64,000 nt of DNA from Amycolatopsis umgeniensis (GTDB lineage Bacteria; Actinomycetota; Actinomycetes; Mycobacteriales; Pseudonocardiaceae), in NCBI RefSeq assembly GCF_014205155.1, contig NZ_JACHMX010000001.1, forward strand, positions 8,866,001 through 8,930,000, given 5' to 3'. Position numbers and translations under genes: made by a program. How positions within the stretch are numbered: position 1 is the first letter of the stretch; each line of letters begins with the position of its first letter. Below the pieces are notes generated by a model. That model was given only the letters and a program-made list of their open reading frames with translations, was not told the origin of the DNA and made no database searches. Below, piece by piece: positions 63,867-64,000 of the stretch.

Positions 63867-64000
63867 TTATTCTTTGGTCAGGACCAGCCGTCCGCGGAGT
63901 CCGCCCGCCGCCAGGCGCTCATGCGCCGCGATCGCGTCCTTCAGGGGCACCGTGTCGGTGACCCTGAGAGCGAGCACGCCATCATCGACGAGGTTCGCCA
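63867..64000 (-). CDS. zinc-type/NADP-dependent oxidoreductase, C-terminal end
   Basis: The window holds the last 43 residues, ending HERLAAGGLRGRLVLTKE before the TAA. The sequence DTVPLKDAIAAHERLA is typical of the C-terminus of medium-chain quinone/alcohol dehydrogenases (MDR). The gene continues to the right of the window. Its stop is 37 bp upstream of the SRPBCC start. Confidence 0.75.
   Translation of the reverse strand, partial: ANLVDDGVLALRVTDTVPLKDAIAAHERLAAGGLRGRLVLTKE

Overview
The window is high-GC actinobacterial chromosome, most like Amycolatopsis or a close Pseudonocardiales relative. The case rests on a complete Pup-proteasome locus, mycothiol synthesis (mshC), a mycobacterial-type fabG-inhA pair, an actinobacterial ferrochelatase, many TetR/MarR/ArsR regulators and a high share of GTG starts. 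The lineage call is inference from gene content and protein character; no database was searched. I see no rRNA, tRNA, CRISPR array, transposase or prophage.

Layout. 0.1-5.9 kb (minus strand): an MHS-family permease, an OmpR-type response regulator, a histidine kinase and a TAXI-type binding lipoprotein in one tight operon, then a secreted PAF-acetylhydrolase-like hydrolase. 6.1-11.0 kb: fabG and inhA, then hemH, the order known from mycobacteria but here separated by an NTF2/MFS/TetR cassette. 11.3-18.4 kb: accessory genes, among them two TetR systems with visible operators, an SDR, a hypothetical protein and a NarL-type two-component pair. 18.5-24.0 kb: a MoxR ATPase/VWA pair, a cytochrome P450 and a MerR regulator.

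24.1-57.8 kb is a backbone that resembles the M. tuberculosis stretch around Rv2130c-Rv2097c: mshC, a PAC2 protein, hisE-hisG, a RecB-like nuclease, an M50 protease, trmI, mpa, dop-pup-prcB-prcA and pafA. Several insertions interrupt it: MarR/ABC-F, ArsR/MFS, Ada-AlkA/ogt, ParA, DMT transporter/AKR/NUDIX, and ricin-lectin/PAP2-DAGK. Mpa unfolds pupylated proteins for the PrcAB 20S core, PafA attaches Pup, and Dop removes it.

Downstream of pafA lies a four-gene cassette (57.9-60.3 kb) that looks like an orphan type VII (ESX) substrate module: a YbaB/EspL-like protein, an EspC-like small substrate, a large WXG protein with a hydrophobic hairpin and a small membrane protein. It is the best candidate here for an undescribed system. 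The end holds a Ycf48-like protein, ArsR/LLM genes, an SDR/SRPBCC pair and a truncated oxidoreductase.

Two non-coding themes stand out. Every convergent gene pair with about 50 bp or more between its stops carries a long palindrome, five of them sharing one GGCCTTCA-type sequence family. At least twelve genes have a TANNNT box 6-8 nt before the start codon, the signature of leaderless transcripts.
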